A stretch of DNA of 64,000 nt from JACXTP01 sp963789555. GTDB lineage: Archaea; Thermoplasmatota; Thermoplasmata; Methanomassiliicoccales; UBA472. The DNA lies in the NCBI GenBank assembly GCA_963789555.1, contig CAWBKY010000005.1, positions 62,001 through 126,000 of the forward strand, written 5' to 3'. The translations under genes and the position numbers were made by a program. The notes beneath the pieces are model-generated. The model had not been told where the DNA came from and ran no database searches. It saw nothing but the letters and a program-made list of their open reading frames with translations. Below are positions 38,833 to 49,986 of the stretch, one piece after another (position 1 is the first letter of the stretch; each line of letters opens with the position of its first letter).

Positions 38833-38867
38833 TGGATGGATGCTGGATGGATGAAAAATATAAAAAA
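38833..38867 (-). promoter_or_regulatory. fur-cbiMNQO promoter with clustered TGGATG half-sites
   Basis: On the minus strand a TATA box (TTTTTTATATTTT, plus-strand 38855-38867) is followed by an 11-bp direct repeat, CATCCATCCAG then CATCCATCCAT (plus strand 38832-38853). Reading the plus strand this is four overlapping TGGATG sites. They sit between the TATA box and the predicted start, as the operator does at btuF and cobT. Here the sites are direct rather than inverted. Confidence 0.6.
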
Positions 38868-38894
38868 GAGTGGGTAAACGCTGGTGAAGTACCC

Positions 38895-39407
38895 TCACTT
38901 CGATCCCTTTCGGACCAACACCCAAATGGCCACCACCGCCATCTGTAATGCAATTGCTGAGATGATAATGGCCAGTACGACGCCCATGGAGACAAGGTTT
39001 TCCTTCTCAGGTTGTGTCCCAGTGGTCACGGAGATGGCGTTGCTAGGACCGGACTCGATGCCATCATACCATGCTGTGACGTAATAATAGTAAAATGACC
39101 CTTCGGTCAGTTCCCCATCGTGGTATGCTGAGATGTTGGCGGAAACGTTTGCGATTCGGGACATGTCTTCTGGCCCAGAGCCACGATATACTGAATAATT
39201 CTCCAATAAATATGGTCCTAGCACCGGTTTGAACCACGAAAGGTCGGCGAAATCGAGACCAGCCTTGCCACTCAGTTCCTGAGGGATTGTGGGGTCTGGT
39301 TCATCCGCTGCAAGGACGGACGAAGCACCGATCGTGACGACGAGCAAACCAAGAACCATGATAGACGCGACCAAGGCCCGAAATCCCAATTTGATCCCTC
39401 GGCCCAT
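38895..39407 (-). CDS. Secreted, membrane-anchored fibronectin type III-like protein
   Basis: A 170-residue protein with a signal peptide (FRALVASIMVLGLLVVTIG, cut after SSVLAADE), one FN3-like domain (LENYSVYRGSGPEDMSRIANVS; FYYYYVTAWYDGIESGPSNAISV) and a C-terminal membrane helix (VVLAIIISAIALQMAVVAIWVL) with a basic tail. The domain would face outside. It may mediate cell-surface contacts; there is no functional clue from neighbours. Confidence 0.75.
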   Translation of the reverse strand: MGRGIKLGFRALVASIMVLGLLVVTIGASSVLAADEPDPTIPQELSGKAGLDFADLSWFKPVLGPYLLENYSVYRGSGPEDMSRIANVSANISAYHDGELTEGSFYYYYVTAWYDGIESGPSNAISVTTGTQPEKENLVSMGVVLAIIISAIALQMAVVAIWVLVRKGSK

Positions 39408-39441
39408 GAAGTTCGAGCCTATGGATATCTCTTTCGCCCCG

Positions 39442-39882
39442 TCAAGGCAACCTTTTCCTCATCATGACATTGCTGCCCTTGCGCCAGATCGGTTGGTATC
39501 CTAGCTCCAGATAGAACGTTCGGGCTCTTTGGTTGGTCTCCTGTACGCACAGTTCCACCCCTTCCGACCCCTTCTCCCGCGCCAGGCCCTCGATTCGTTC
39601 CATCATCGCTCCCCCCAGCCCCTGCCCTTGGTGAGAACGGTCTACTTGGATGGAGGTGATGAATAGGTAACGGTCCGCCATCTCCAGGCAATAATACCCC
39701 ACCACCTCGCCGTCGTCCTCGGCCACCTCGGTGACCAAGGATTTGTCGGTGAGCCAATCCAACACTGGTTCGTCCTGCCATTGCATTCCCCATGATGATT
39801 GGATGATGGAGGACATGTTCTCCCTGCTCATGCGCAAAAGGATGGGCAGGTCGGCGCGTTGCACCGGACGGAAGGAGGTCAT
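39442..39882 (-). CDS. GNAT-family N-acetyltransferase (RimI-like)
   Basis: A 146-residue acetyltransferase with the acetyl-CoA-binding pattern VDRSHQGQGLGGAMMERIEGLA (R/Q-x-x-G-x-G/A) and the late NQRARTFYLELGYQPI segment. Its size and the FYxxLGY motif resemble RimI-type protein N-terminal acetyltransferases, but the substrate cannot be assigned. Confidence 0.82.
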   Translation of the reverse strand: MTSFRPVQRADLPILLRMSRENMSSIIQSSWGMQWQDEPVLDWLTDKSLVTEVAEDDGEVVGYYCLEMADRYLFITSIQVDRSHQGQGLGGAMMERIEGLAREKGSEGVELCVQETNQRARTFYLELGYQPIWRKGSNVMMRKRLP

Positions 39883-40024
39883 CTGGGCGAGGGAGCCCTT
39901 TGCCCCGATAAAAAGTATTGTGAAAGAACTGTGCCAATCAAGAAAAATGGTACATGTCGACGTCAGGAACGTTGGAATTATTTAAATAAGGGATGGTATT
40001 TTGAACGCCTTAGGTGAAACTCAA

Positions 40025-40345
40025 ATGGTAGAAGTCACACCAGAGGCATCCAAGTACATCAACGATCTGATCGCCAAGAACGGCAAGCAAGGCTACGGCA
40101 TCAAGATCTACCTTTCCGGCATGGGCTGCTCTGGGCCTCAATTCGGCATGACCTTCCAACAGGGCAAGAAGGATGGGGACCTGGAACAGCAGGACGATGG
40201 TTTCGCCCTGTACTACGACAACGAGACCAAGGAGGTCCTGGACACCTGCACCGTCGACTTTGTGGAGACCCCCTACGGCTCCGGTCTGATCGTGCACAAC
40301 CCCAATGTGTCGTCCTGCAGCTCCTGTGGCGGCGGATGCCACTAA
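40025..40345 (+). CDS. HesB/IscA-like iron-sulfur protein with C-terminal cysteine cluster
   Basis: A 106-residue protein of the HesB/IscA fold: VTPEASKYINDLIAKNGK, then IYLSGMGCSGPQFGMTF, and a C-terminal tail SSCSSCGGGCH. The usual IscA pattern is one Cys in the middle and C-G-C at the end; here the tail is longer with four Cys, as in methanogen HesB-like proteins. It likely binds or carries Fe-S clusters. A TATA box (ATTATTTAAATA, about 39976) precedes the ATG at 40025. Short in-frame extension to 40001 is possible. Confidence 0.85.
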   Translation: MVEVTPEASKYINDLIAKNGKQGYGIKIYLSGMGCSGPQFGMTFQQGKKDGDLEQQDDGFALYYDNETKEVLDTCTVDFVETPYGSGLIVHNPNVSSCSSCGGGCH

Positions 40346-40401
40346 ACCCCCCAATCCCTTAATCCATCCATTTTTTTAGGTACCAGGCCATATCCCGCTC
40401 A

Positions 40402-41990
40402 GTGTTCATCGACCACCCGCTCATCAAGAAGGACAGCGTCGAGGAGAGGGAGTACCAGACCTCGGTGGCGCGCTCTGCCATGGAAAGGTCCACGCTGGTC
40501 GTCCTGCCCACAGGCATGGGGAAGACCGTAGTGGCATTGTTGGTCATAGCGGAGACTTTGAGCCGGTCCAGGGGCAAGATACTGCTCCTTGCCCCCACCA
40601 AACCGCTGGTGGAGCAGCACAGTCGTTTCCTGAGCGACTTCCTCATGGGGAGCAGGGTGGCGGTGATGACCGGGAACGTCGACCCGGAGGAACGGGAACT
40701 GCTCTGGAAGGAGAACGACGTCATCGTGAGCACGCCCCAGGTGGTCGCCAATGACCTTAAGCAGGAGAGGGTGCCGCTTGACCAAGTGCAGCTGATCGTC
40801 TTCGACGAGGCGCATCGGGCGGTGGGCAACTATGCCTACGTGGCGGTAGCGGAGCAGTATAAGCCCTTAGGCCACTTGGTCCTGGGCATGACCGCCTCCC
40901 CCGGCAGCCAACGGGAGAAGGTCAAGGAGGTGTGCCAGAACCTCGGCATCGAGAACATCGAGGTGCGCACCGAGCACGACCCTGATGTGATCAAGTACGT
41001 CCAGGACGTGCATATCCAGTTCATCGAGGTGGACCTGCCGCCCGAGCTGCGCCGCGCCACCACCGTCCTCGGCTCTCTCTACGAGGAATGCCTCAGGGAG
41101 CTGGTGGCCATGGGCATGCTGCCGGACAGTGACCGCATAAGCACCAAGGACCTGTTGGCCTTGGGCAAGCACGCTGCAGGCCCGGCTGAAGGCGGGGGAG
41201 AGGAACAAGAGGATCTACCGCGCGCTTGAGCGTCAATGCCATGGCCATCAAGGTGGAGCATGCCATCGGGTTGGGCGAGACGCAAGGGGCCAGCGCCCTC
41301 TCCGCCTATCTGGACCGCCTTCAGGCCGAGGCGGAATCGGACCAATCGAGCAAGGCGGCCCGCGCCGTGGTGGAGACGGAGCAGTTCAAGGCGGTGCGGA
41401 CCATGGCCCAGTCCATGCGCACCGAGCATCCTAAGTTGTCCAGGGTGATGGGCATGGTGAGCCAGCAGGTCAACGAACATCCCAACTCGAAGGTCCTGGT
41501 CTTCACCCATTACCGGGACACCTGCGATCTGGTGGCGGGCAAGCTCTCCCGCATCGACGGGGTTAAGGTGGCCAAGCTGGTGGGTCAGACCGACCGGGTG
41601 GGGGAGAAGGGGCAGAAGCAGAAGGAGCAGGTGGGGGTGCTGCAGCGCTTCCGCGATGGCGAGTTCAACGTGCTGGTGGCCACCTCCGTGGGGGAGGAGG
41701 GACTGGACGTGGCAAGCACCGACCTGGTCGTCTTCTATGAACCAGTGCCGTCGGAGATCAGGAGCATCCAGCGCAAAGGCCGCACCGGCCGGCGGTCATC
41801 GGGCAAGGTGGTGATCTTCCTCACCAAGGGCACCCGCGACCAGGCCTACCATTGGTCCAGCGTGCGCAAGGAGAAGGAGATGAAGAGGCGCCTGCTCGGC
41901 TTGAAGGACGAGCTCAACCCCTCCAGTTCAGGGGAGGAAGGGACGGAACATCCCGCAGCGAAAGGCCAGAAGAGCCTGCTGGATTTCTAG
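40402..41990 (+). CDS. Hef/FANCM-type DNA helicase without nuclease domain (frameshifted)
   Basis: A superfamily 2 helicase acting on stalled forks. Motif I is VLPTGMGKTVVALL, Ia APTKPLVEQH, II FDEAHRAVG, III GMTASPGS, IV VFTHYRDT, V VATSVGEEGLDVAS and VI QRKGRTGRR. The helical insert typical of Hef (EVDLPPELRRA to DRISTKDLLALG) is present. The XPF-type nuclease half is absent: the gene ends soon after motif VI with QKSLLDF, a PCNA-interacting (PIP) box. The frame changes near 41180-41230. DNA ligase follows immediately. Confidence 0.88.
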
Positions 41991-42032
41991 GGTCGGGTAT
42001 GGTTTATTTATAGGCAAGGCGTTCGAGTGGAC

Positions 42033-43793
42033 ATGCTGTTCCGCGTGCTGGTCGACACCTACGAGAGGTTGGAGGCCACCACCAGCCGCCTGGAGATGGC
42101 CGATATACTGGCCGAGTTCTTCCGAGAGGCGGAGCCGGAGGTGCTGCGTAAGGCGATATACCTCACCCAAGGACAGCTCTATCCCGATTTCTACCCCCAG
42201 AAGCTGGGCATGGCGGACAAGCTCCTGCTTCGCACCCTGGCCTTCGTCACCGGCATGAAGGAGCCGGCCATCCAGGAACTTCAGCTCAAGGAGGGGGACC
42301 TAGGCGTCGTGGCCGAACGCATTTTCCAGGGCAAGAGGCAGACCACCTTGTTCTCCGAGCCGCTCACCTTCCAACGTGTATACTCAGCGCTGGAGACGGG
42401 TGTCGGTCTCGGAGGGGGGTGGTTCCCAGGACACCAAGATGAAGCAGCTGGCAGAGGTCCTGAACGATGCCAGCCCGGTTGAGGCCAAGTATATCTCCCG
42501 CATCGTCACCGGCAAGATGAGGCTGGGAGTGGCGGCCATGACCGTGATCGACGCTCTGGCCATCGCTTTCGCCACCAAGGAGGAGCGTGATTCTGTGGAA
42601 AGGGCGTTCAACATCTCCTCCGACCTGGGCATGGTGGCGGAGGTCCTGACCCGGTCCGGGCTCGAGGGCGTGAAGAACATCCATGTCACGGTGGGGAACC
42701 CCATCCGGGTCATGCTGGCCGAGAGGATGTCCTCCCCGGTGGAGATCCTGGAGCGCATGGGGGGGGCTGCGCCTTCGAGTACAAGTACGACGGCGTCAGG
42801 GTGCAGGCGCACATCGGGGGGGGCAAGGTCACGCTCTACTCCCGGCGTCTGGAGGACCTCACCGGCCAATTCCCGGACGTGGTGCGTTCCCTGAGCGCGG
42901 CCTTCAAGGGGGATACCGCCATCATGGAGGGCGAGTGCGTCCCGGTGGACCTCAACACCGGCGAGTTCCTTCCGTTCCAGGAGGTCTCGCACCGACGCGG
43001 GCGCAAACATGGACTGGAGGAGGCCATGGAGGACTACCCGGTCCGGCTCTGCCTCTTCGACCTCCTGTACCTGGATGGACAGGACATGACGGAGGCGCCC
43101 TACCTGAGGCGCCGCTCGGCCCTGCAGTCCTGCGTGGAGATCGGCGAGGGGGTCAGGCTCTCGGAGATGCGCGTCCTCGATGATGAGGCTGGCGTGCAGT
43201 CCTTCTTCATGGAGGCCTTGCGGGACGGTTGCGAGGGGCTCATGGCCAAATCCATCGGCACCGAGTCGCAGTATCGCGCCGGGAACCGCGGGTTCCTTTG
43301 GATCAAGTACAAGAAGGAGTACCGTTCGGAGATGAACGACACGGTCGACCTGGTGGTGGTGGGCGCCTTCGCCGGTCGGGGCAAGCGCAAGGGCTTCTAC
43401 GGCGCATTGCTCATGGCCACCTATAACGAGTCCGAGGACCGCTTCGAGACCGTGTCCAAGCTGGGCAGCGGCTTCGACGATGCCATGCTGGCCGAGCTGC
43501 CCACAAGGTTGGAAAGGCACCGTGTGCCGGAGAGGCACCATCTGGTGAGCAGCAATCTGCAGGCGGACTTCTGGTTCGAGCCAGGGTTGGTCCTGGAGGT
43601 CCTGGGGGCGGAGATCACCGTATCGCCGACCCACACCGCCGCCTTCGGAAAGTTGCGCAAGGACGCGGGTCTGGCCATACGCTTCCCTAGGTTCACCGGC
43701 AAGGTCCGCGACGACAAGGGACCGAGGGAGGCCACGACCAGCGAGGAGCTGATGCTCATGTACGACCGCCAGCTCAAGAAGGTGGACGAGTAG
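42033..43793 (+). CDS. lig: ATP-dependent DNA ligase (frameshifted)
   Basis: The archaeal replicative ligase seals nicks after adenylation by ATP. The N-terminal DNA-binding domain (LVDTYERLEATTSRLEMADILAEFF; ISRIVTGKMRLGV) leads to motif I, FEYKYDGVRVQAH (active-site Lys), RRLEDLTGQFPDV (motif Ia/III region), GECVPVDLNTGEFLPFQEV (motif III), ERMALIV-like EGLMAKS (motif IV), WIKYKKEY (motif V), and a C-terminal OB fold. Indels lie near 42400-42415 and at an eight-G run at about 42761-42768. TATA box TTTATTTATAGG (42003-42014) predicts a leaderless start at ATG 42033; GTG 42027 is the alternative. Confidence 0.93.
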
Positions 43794-43846
43794 GACCTTA
43801 TCGCGGACAAAAACGCTTATAAACTGGGCTGGTATAGGTGCCGAGC

Positions 43847-44122
43847 ATGGAGATCGAGCTTTTAGAGAAGGATAAGAACTCCATCAAGATCATGATCAAA
43901 GACGCGGACATGACGCTCATATCACCTCTGGTGAAGACCCTGCTCGAGGACGATGAGGTGTCAGAGGTGAAGTACACCGCTGGCACCCCGCACCTGGAGC
44001 ACCCCACCCTGTACGTCAGGGTGAAGGCGGGCAAGCCCCAGACGGCCCTCAAGCGGGCCTCCAAGTCCCTGGCCAACGAGATCAAGGAGTCCAGGGAGGA
44101 CCTTGAGAAGCACTTGAAGTGA
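43847..44122 (+). CDS. rpoL: DNA-directed RNA polymerase subunit L
   Basis: RpoL (Rpo11) pairs with RpoD in the assembly platform of RNA polymerase. The 91-residue protein has MEIELLEKDKNSIKIMIKD, then LISPLVKTLLEDDEVSEVKY and GTPHLEHPTLYVRVKAGK, the conserved H-P-L-Y/V strand of the family. A TATA box (CTTATAAAC, about 43816-43824) lies 25-28 bases before ATG 43847, so the mRNA is leaderless. Confidence 0.93.
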   Translation: MEIELLEKDKNSIKIMIKDADMTLISPLVKTLLEDDEVSEVKYTAGTPHLEHPTLYVRVKAGKPQTALKRASKSLANEIKESREDLEKHLK

Positions 44123-44125
44123 GCC

Positions 44126-45431
44126 ATGGTCAATGATGAGATCCCAGGCTGCGAGGCCGACCTGGGGATGGAGGTATTCCTCACCGCCACCCGGGGCGTG
44201 GGTGGGCGGCTGAAGCGCTATGCTGAGGATTTTGTCGTCGAGGAGATATCCAATCATCCCCCGCAAGCGGATGGGGGAAAATATGTGGTGGCCAAGGTCA
44301 CCGCCACCAATTGGGAGATGAACCGTCTGGTGCGGCAGATCTCCCGGTCCTTGGGCATAAGCCGCAACCTGGTGCATTTCGCTGGCACCAAGGACAAACG
44401 GGCCGTGACATCGCAACTGATGACCATGGAGGCCGATGCCCAGGCGGTCCGGGACCTGCACATCCACCAGGTCCTCATCGAAGATGTCTACACTTCCAAC
44501 AAGCGATTGAACATCGGCGACCTGGTGGGCAACCGTTTCCAGGTCAAGGTGCGGGACACTGCACTGCAAGGCGAGGAGCTCCGGTCGGAGGCATTGGCGA
44601 CCAAGGCGCAATTGGACCAAGTGGGGGGGCTTCCCCAACTTCTTCGGTCTGCAGCGCTTCGGCTCCGTGCGTCCGATCACCCACCTGGTGGGCCGGGAGA
44701 TCGTCAGGAACGACATGGAGGGGGCGGTCATGTGGTACGTCGGCAACCCCAACGAGGACGAGAACGAGGAGGCCCAGGAAGCGCGCCGTCGCCTGCAGGA
44801 GACCCGGGACTTCGAGGAGGCGCTGCATACCTTCCCGTCCAAGCTGACCTTCGAGCGCACCGTCATCGGCTACCTGGTGCGCAACCCCGGCGACTACGTT
44901 GGCGCCATCCGCGTACTGCCTGGCAACCTGCAGATGATGTTCGTCCATGCCTACCAATCGTACATGTTCAACCGCATCCTCAGCGAGCGATTGAGGCGCG
45001 GCATGCCCCTGGACCGGCCCTTGGTGGGGGACGTGGTCCTGCCGGCGGACAAGAACGGGCTTCCCGACCATGACAAGTATGTGCCGGTCACGGAGCAGAA
45101 CTTGGACCTGGTGCAGAAGCACGTGCGCGAGCGCAAGGCCTTCGTCTCCGGCGTGCTGTTCGGTCAGGACAGCGTGTTCTCCACCGGAGAGATGGGAGAG
45201 ATAGAGCGCTCGGTGGTGGAATCCGAAGGTTTGAAGCTACAGGATTTCAAGGTGCCGGAGATCCCGGAGTGCAACTCCCGAGGCAGCCGGCGCGAGCTGT
45301 TGGCCCACTACAAGGATTTGGAGCTGAAGGTCGGCGAGAACGAGCTCGACGTGTCCTTCACCCTAGGCAAGGGCTGCTACGCCACCGTTCTCCTGCGCGA
45401 GCTGATGAAGTCCGGGATGCTCGATTACTGA
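44126..45431 (+). CDS. truD: tRNA pseudouridine synthase TruD (frameshifted)
   Basis: TruD makes pseudouridine 13 in tRNA. The catalytic Asp motif HFAGTKDKRAVTSQ is intact, preceded by RYAEDFVVEEIS and ATNWEMNRLVRQISRSLG. After a frame change at a seven-G run (about 44626-44632) FPNFFGLQRFGSVRPITHLVGR follows, then an insert domain and the C-terminal LGKGCYATVLLRELMKSG. It begins four bases after rpoL, so the two are co-transcribed. It converges on the giant TPR gene with four bases between stops. Confidence 0.93.
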
Positions 45432-45435
45432 TGTC

Positions 45436-48400
45436 TCATAATCGGCTGATGTCGCGTTCCTTGCTATCCTCATCCTCTTCCAGGTCGGCGCTTGGGGCGC
45501 CGCCCTCTCCGGAGCGTAGGCCGGTGCTTCGCCCGGTTCGATGCGTTCCAGCTCGATCTCGTCCGGTTCCGGCTCGGGGCGCGGCCGGTCCTTCTTCCGG
45601 GCCGGGGCGTTGAGGGGCTTCACCCTGATCTGGGTCTGGCATCGGGGGCAGGTGCCGCTGGTCACGCATTGTTTGCAGAGCAGCGAACCGCACTCCGGGC
45701 AGGAGGACTGGGCGCTCTCGCCATGGAAGAGGCACTTGCGCGAGTGGATGCCGGACTCGGTCTTGGACTGCTTGTCCGATCCGTAGAAGGCGGAATAGAG
45801 CTCCCTCTCCGTGTTGGTGTAGAGCAATGGGTCGCGGGTCGCGCTCTGTCGCCTGGACGAGAATCGACCGGTTCCGCCGGGGGCAGGAACACCGCGTCCG
45901 GCGCCTGCGCCTCCACCGGCTCGTCCATGTCCGGCTCCTCCATGCGGGGCGGGGCCACGGTCATCGGCTCCGGCCCATACTGGGGCCGGGCCGGCGCCGG
46001 GGTGCGACGCAGCTTGGGTCGGGCCGTTTTCTTCTTGGCCTTGGGCGCAGCCTCTAATGAACCGACCGAGCGCAATGAGTTCATCGCCGCCTTGAGGCGC
46101 CTGGCCTTGTAGATGCCCAGGTCGAAGGTCTCCATCAGGGCGATGACCGAGCGCCGGTCATCGGGCAGGTCAACGGCGCGGCGCATCATGGCCTGGACCT
46201 CGTCGTCAGGCATCTCCCGGGACAGGTCCAACCCGTTCACGGTCTCGATGTAGGTGTATACCCTCTTCGCGGTGACCAGGTCATAGCCGGGCAGGGAGGC
46301 CCGGACATCGGCCAGCTTCAGGCCGTATGCCGTCACCGAGGGATTGCGGTAGGCGTTCAGCAGTACGGTGTGGGATGCCTCCTCGTACATCTCCATCTCC
46401 GCCTCGGTCAGCTGGGTCACGTCCATGACCTCCTTCTGCTCGATGTAGGCGCTGACCTCGTCGAGCATCTCATAGGGGACCTGGCAGGAACGGAACGCCT
46501 CCTCCTTGTTGAGGCGGCGCCCTTGGCGGGACTCCATGTCCAGCACCCTTGATGCATGCTCGGACACCTCCACCTTGTGCAGCTCCCGCTCCGCCTGGTC
46601 GATGCCCTCCTGGGCGGATTGCATGGCCGGGTCCAGCTCCAAGGCCTTCTGCAGAGCGCGCATGGCATTGGCATAGGAGCCCTGCCGCAGCAGCACCAGG
46701 CCCTTGCCGTTCCAGGCGATGGGGTCGTTCGGGTCCAAGGCCAGTGCCCCATCGTAGCTCTTGAGCACCTCCTCGTCCTTCCCCAACTTCTCGGCTATGG
46801 CGGCCCGTTCCATCCATACCCGCTTCACGCCCGAGTCCAAGGCGGACGCCCGGTCGATGGCGGAGAAGGCGTTGTCCAAAAGGCCTTGTGATTCGTCGAT
46901 GAGCGCCAAACGCTCCCAGACCACCTGGTCCGTCGGGCTGACCACGGTGGCGCGGCTGTATGCCTCCCGCGCCTCCTCATAGCGGCCCATGTTCTCCAGG
47001 GCGCGACCTTTCATGCGCAGCACCGTCCCATCCTCCACGCCCAGATCGATGGCGCGGTTGAACGACTGCACTGCCCGGTTGTTGTCCCCTAGCTTGAGCT
47101 GCGCCGATCCCTTGAACTTCCAGGCCTCCGCGTTGTTGCGGTCCAGGGCGGTGGCGTGATCGAAGGCCTCGATGGCCTGTTCCAATCGGTCCAACGATGC
47201 CAGGGCACGGCCCCGGTCCATATGGAAGCGGGCGTTGGCCGGGTTGGCCGAGACGCATCGGTTGAATGCCTGGAGGGCCTCCTCGTAGCGACGCAGGAAC
47301 AGCAGCGCCCGCCCCTTGTTGTCCAGTATGCTCATGTCAGTGTCATCGAGGCGCCAGGCCTCGTCGAAGCTGGCCAGCGCCTCCTGGTAACGGCCCATGG
47401 CGGTCTGCAGCACGCCCAGCCGCACCAATGTGGCCTTGTCCTCCGGGTCCAAGCGCATGGCCCGCTGCAGCGTCTCCACCGCTGGCCCCAACTGGCCCAG
47501 GCGCTCCAGCTCGCTGACCTTGTCCAGCATGGCCGCCTTGTTGCCCGGGTCCAATGCCAGTATCTCATCGCAGGTGCGGATGATCTCCTCCGGGTCGTCC
47601 AGGGCGATCACGGTGAGCCGTTTCAGGTCCCAGGCGTGGATGTCGTCGGGCTCTATGGCCAGGGCCTTGTTGTAGTTGGCCAATGCCTTCTTGTAGTTGC
47701 CCATGCGGTGGTAGGCGATGCCCAGGTCCATGTACGTCTCCACGTTCTTCGGGTCCAGGTGGACGATCTTCTCGCTGACCTTGATCGACTCCTCCACCCG
47801 GTTGAGCTCCAACAGGGAGCGCTTCTTCGCCGCCAGGACGTCGACGTCGCGGTGCGACATCTCCAGCGCCCGGTCGAAGGCCTGCACGGCCTCCTCGTGG
47901 CGGTCCATCTTCGCCAAGACCAGGCCCCGGCGCACCATGGTGAAGCGGGAACGTTTGTCCAGGTTCAGGGCGTAATCGTAACAGGCCAGGGCGTCCCCGT
48001 AACGGTCCAGCCATTCCAGGCTGATGCCTTTGCTGATCCAGATGTTCTTGTCCCGGGCGTCCAGCTCCAGAGCGCGGTCATAGGCCGCCACCGCCTCCTC
48101 GTATCGTTTGTCCGCTTCCAACGCCAGGCCAAGGGAGTAGACCACGTCCTTGTCCTCAGGTGAAAGCTGGGCGGCGTTCCTGAAGGCCTCCACCGCCTCA
48201 TCGTACCGTTTCATGGCGAAGAGACAGTCGCCCTGCACCCGCCAGAACACCACGTCATCGGGGTAGAGCTCGGCGCCTTCCTCGGCCATCTGGAAGGCCT
48301 CATCGAACATCTCCAGGGAGAACATGGTCATGCTGGCGTCCCGCAGCACCACCTGGTCCTCGGGATGAAGGCGCAGGACCCGTTTGTAGAACTCCACCGA

Positions 48401-49831
48401 GTTCGCCCCCTTGCCCATCCTGTCCAAGGCAACGCCTTTGTCCAGCAGGGCGGAGGCATTGACCGGTTGCAAGGCCAGGATGCGATCGCAGACCTCGATG
48501 ACCTTCTTGTCCTTGCCCATGCGCTTATAGCATTCCTTGATGTCGATGAGGATCTCCAGGCGGTCGTGCTCGATGCGGTCCGCCCTCTCCAAGTGATGCA
48601 ACGCGTCATGATAACGACCGGATGCCATGTTGCTCTTGGCCTGGGCCAGGTATAGCTCCACCTTGTTTCCTGCGCCATACCGTGCCGCCGACTCCGGGCT
48701 GCGTTCCTCCTCCACCTCGATCTCGGCCACCGCTGGAGCCATCGGGGCGGGCGGGGCGGCCTGGGCCATCTGCTTGATCTCCGCCAGCCTCTGGTGCAGC
48801 GAGTCCGCCTCGGGACCGTGGCCCATGGCCTCCAGCACCTTGGCCTTGCCGTCCATGGCATCCTTGTTGTTGGGGTCGATGGTGAGGGCCCGGTCGTAGG
48901 CCATGTTGCTCTCCTCGTAGCGGTTCGCCACCAACAGCAGGCTGGCCACCTCGTTCCAGGCGATGACGTCGGAAGGGTCAGCGCGAAGCAGGTCCTTGTA
49001 ATAGCGCAACGCCTCGGAGACGTTGCCTTGGTGCGCCACGTGACGCGCTCGGGCGGTCAGGGCCACCTTGTTCCTGGGTTCGATGGCCAGGACCATGTCG
49101 TAGGCCTGTTGCGCCTTGGGAATGTCGTTGATTTTGATGGAAGCCTCGGCGCGCAGCAATAGAGCGGTGGTGTCGGAGGGGTCCAGGGCGAGGGACCGGT
49201 CCAGTTCCTTGATGGCCTCGTTGGGCTTGCCCAGCCTGAGCAATAGTTCCGCCTTCCGTCGCATCCAGCCGGTCTTCTCCACGTCTTTGGAGATGATCAG
49301 GTCGTAGAGCTTGAGATCGAGGGGGTCCACCGAGACCGCCTTCTTGTAGCTGTCCAATGCCACCACCTCGTCGTTCTCCCTTTCCGCCACCACGGCACGC
49401 AGCATCCAAAGCTGCTTCTTGTCTGGGTTGGTGAGCAGGAGGTTGTTGAGCATGGACATGGCCTCGGGGCCATGGCCCACCATGGTGAGTATCCTGGCCT
49501 TGGTCATGTTCGCGTCCAGGTCGTCCGGGTTGATCTGGACCGCCCGGTCCGCCGCCTGCAGCGCCTCCTCGTTCATGTTGCAGTGGAGCATGTCCTCTGC
49601 CAAACGAACGTAGGCGTCGGACAGCTCGTCGGCGTTGGCCTCCGAGACCGGACATCCCGCCAAGCTCTCATTGGCTCGGCGGATCTCCCCCTTGGCGCGT
49701 TCCAGCTCGTTCTTTAGTATCATCTGCTCGGCATCATCAATGCAACGCTGAGCTTTCTTAATGGACCTAGTATCGGCATCCCTAGAGAGAATTAACCCCA
49801 TCCCCTCACCTGACGAAGGGAGAATAGCCAT
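45436..49831 (-). CDS. Giant tetratricopeptide-repeat protein with C-terminal zinc ribbon (frameshifted)
   Basis: About 1,460 residues. From residue 60 to about 1,060 it is built of some 25-30 TPR units with the usual A-L-D-P and Y-E-E-A pattern (for example ALEADKRYEEAVAAYDRALELD). A helical region follows, then a lysine/proline-rich linker with two helix-hairpin-helix-like stretches (TAKRVYTYIETVNGL; FDLGIYKARRLKAAM). After a frame change (near 45830) a Cys-rich end (SSCPECGSLLCKQCVTSGTCPRC) and an acidic tail finish near 45436 (second change near 45510). It is a scaffold for protein complexes; partners are unknown. The start is ATG 49831 or, better placed after the TATA box near 49850, ATG 49801. 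Confidence 0.8.
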
Positions 49832-49876
49832 GATGCACTAAATACCTTTTTATTGGTTGGAGACGAATTTAAAACC

Positions 49877-49906
49877 TGTCTGACCGAAAACAGTTTTCTG
49901 TCTGAC
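49877..49906. repeat. Direct repeat TGTCTGAC, spaced 22 bp, upstream of the TPR gene
   Basis: TGTCTGAC occurs at 49877-49884 and again at 49899-49906, exactly 22 bases apart, with GAAAACAGTTTTC, an odd-length palindrome, between them. A related inverted pair is at 50020-50037. The location upstream of the TPR-gene TATA box suggests protein binding on one face of the helix. Confidence 0.45.
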
Positions 49907-49986
49907 ATGAAATTATTTCTGTCCAGCCTAATAAATGAAATACATATTGTCATTGCTGGCTATACAATTTATTACGGTATGACAAA

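Noticed and set aside
45827..49717. Long plus-strand ORFs antisense to the TPR gene (for example 47156-48163)
   Set aside because: They mirror the repeat structure and GC bias of the TPR gene on the other strand and have no family motifs or start signals.
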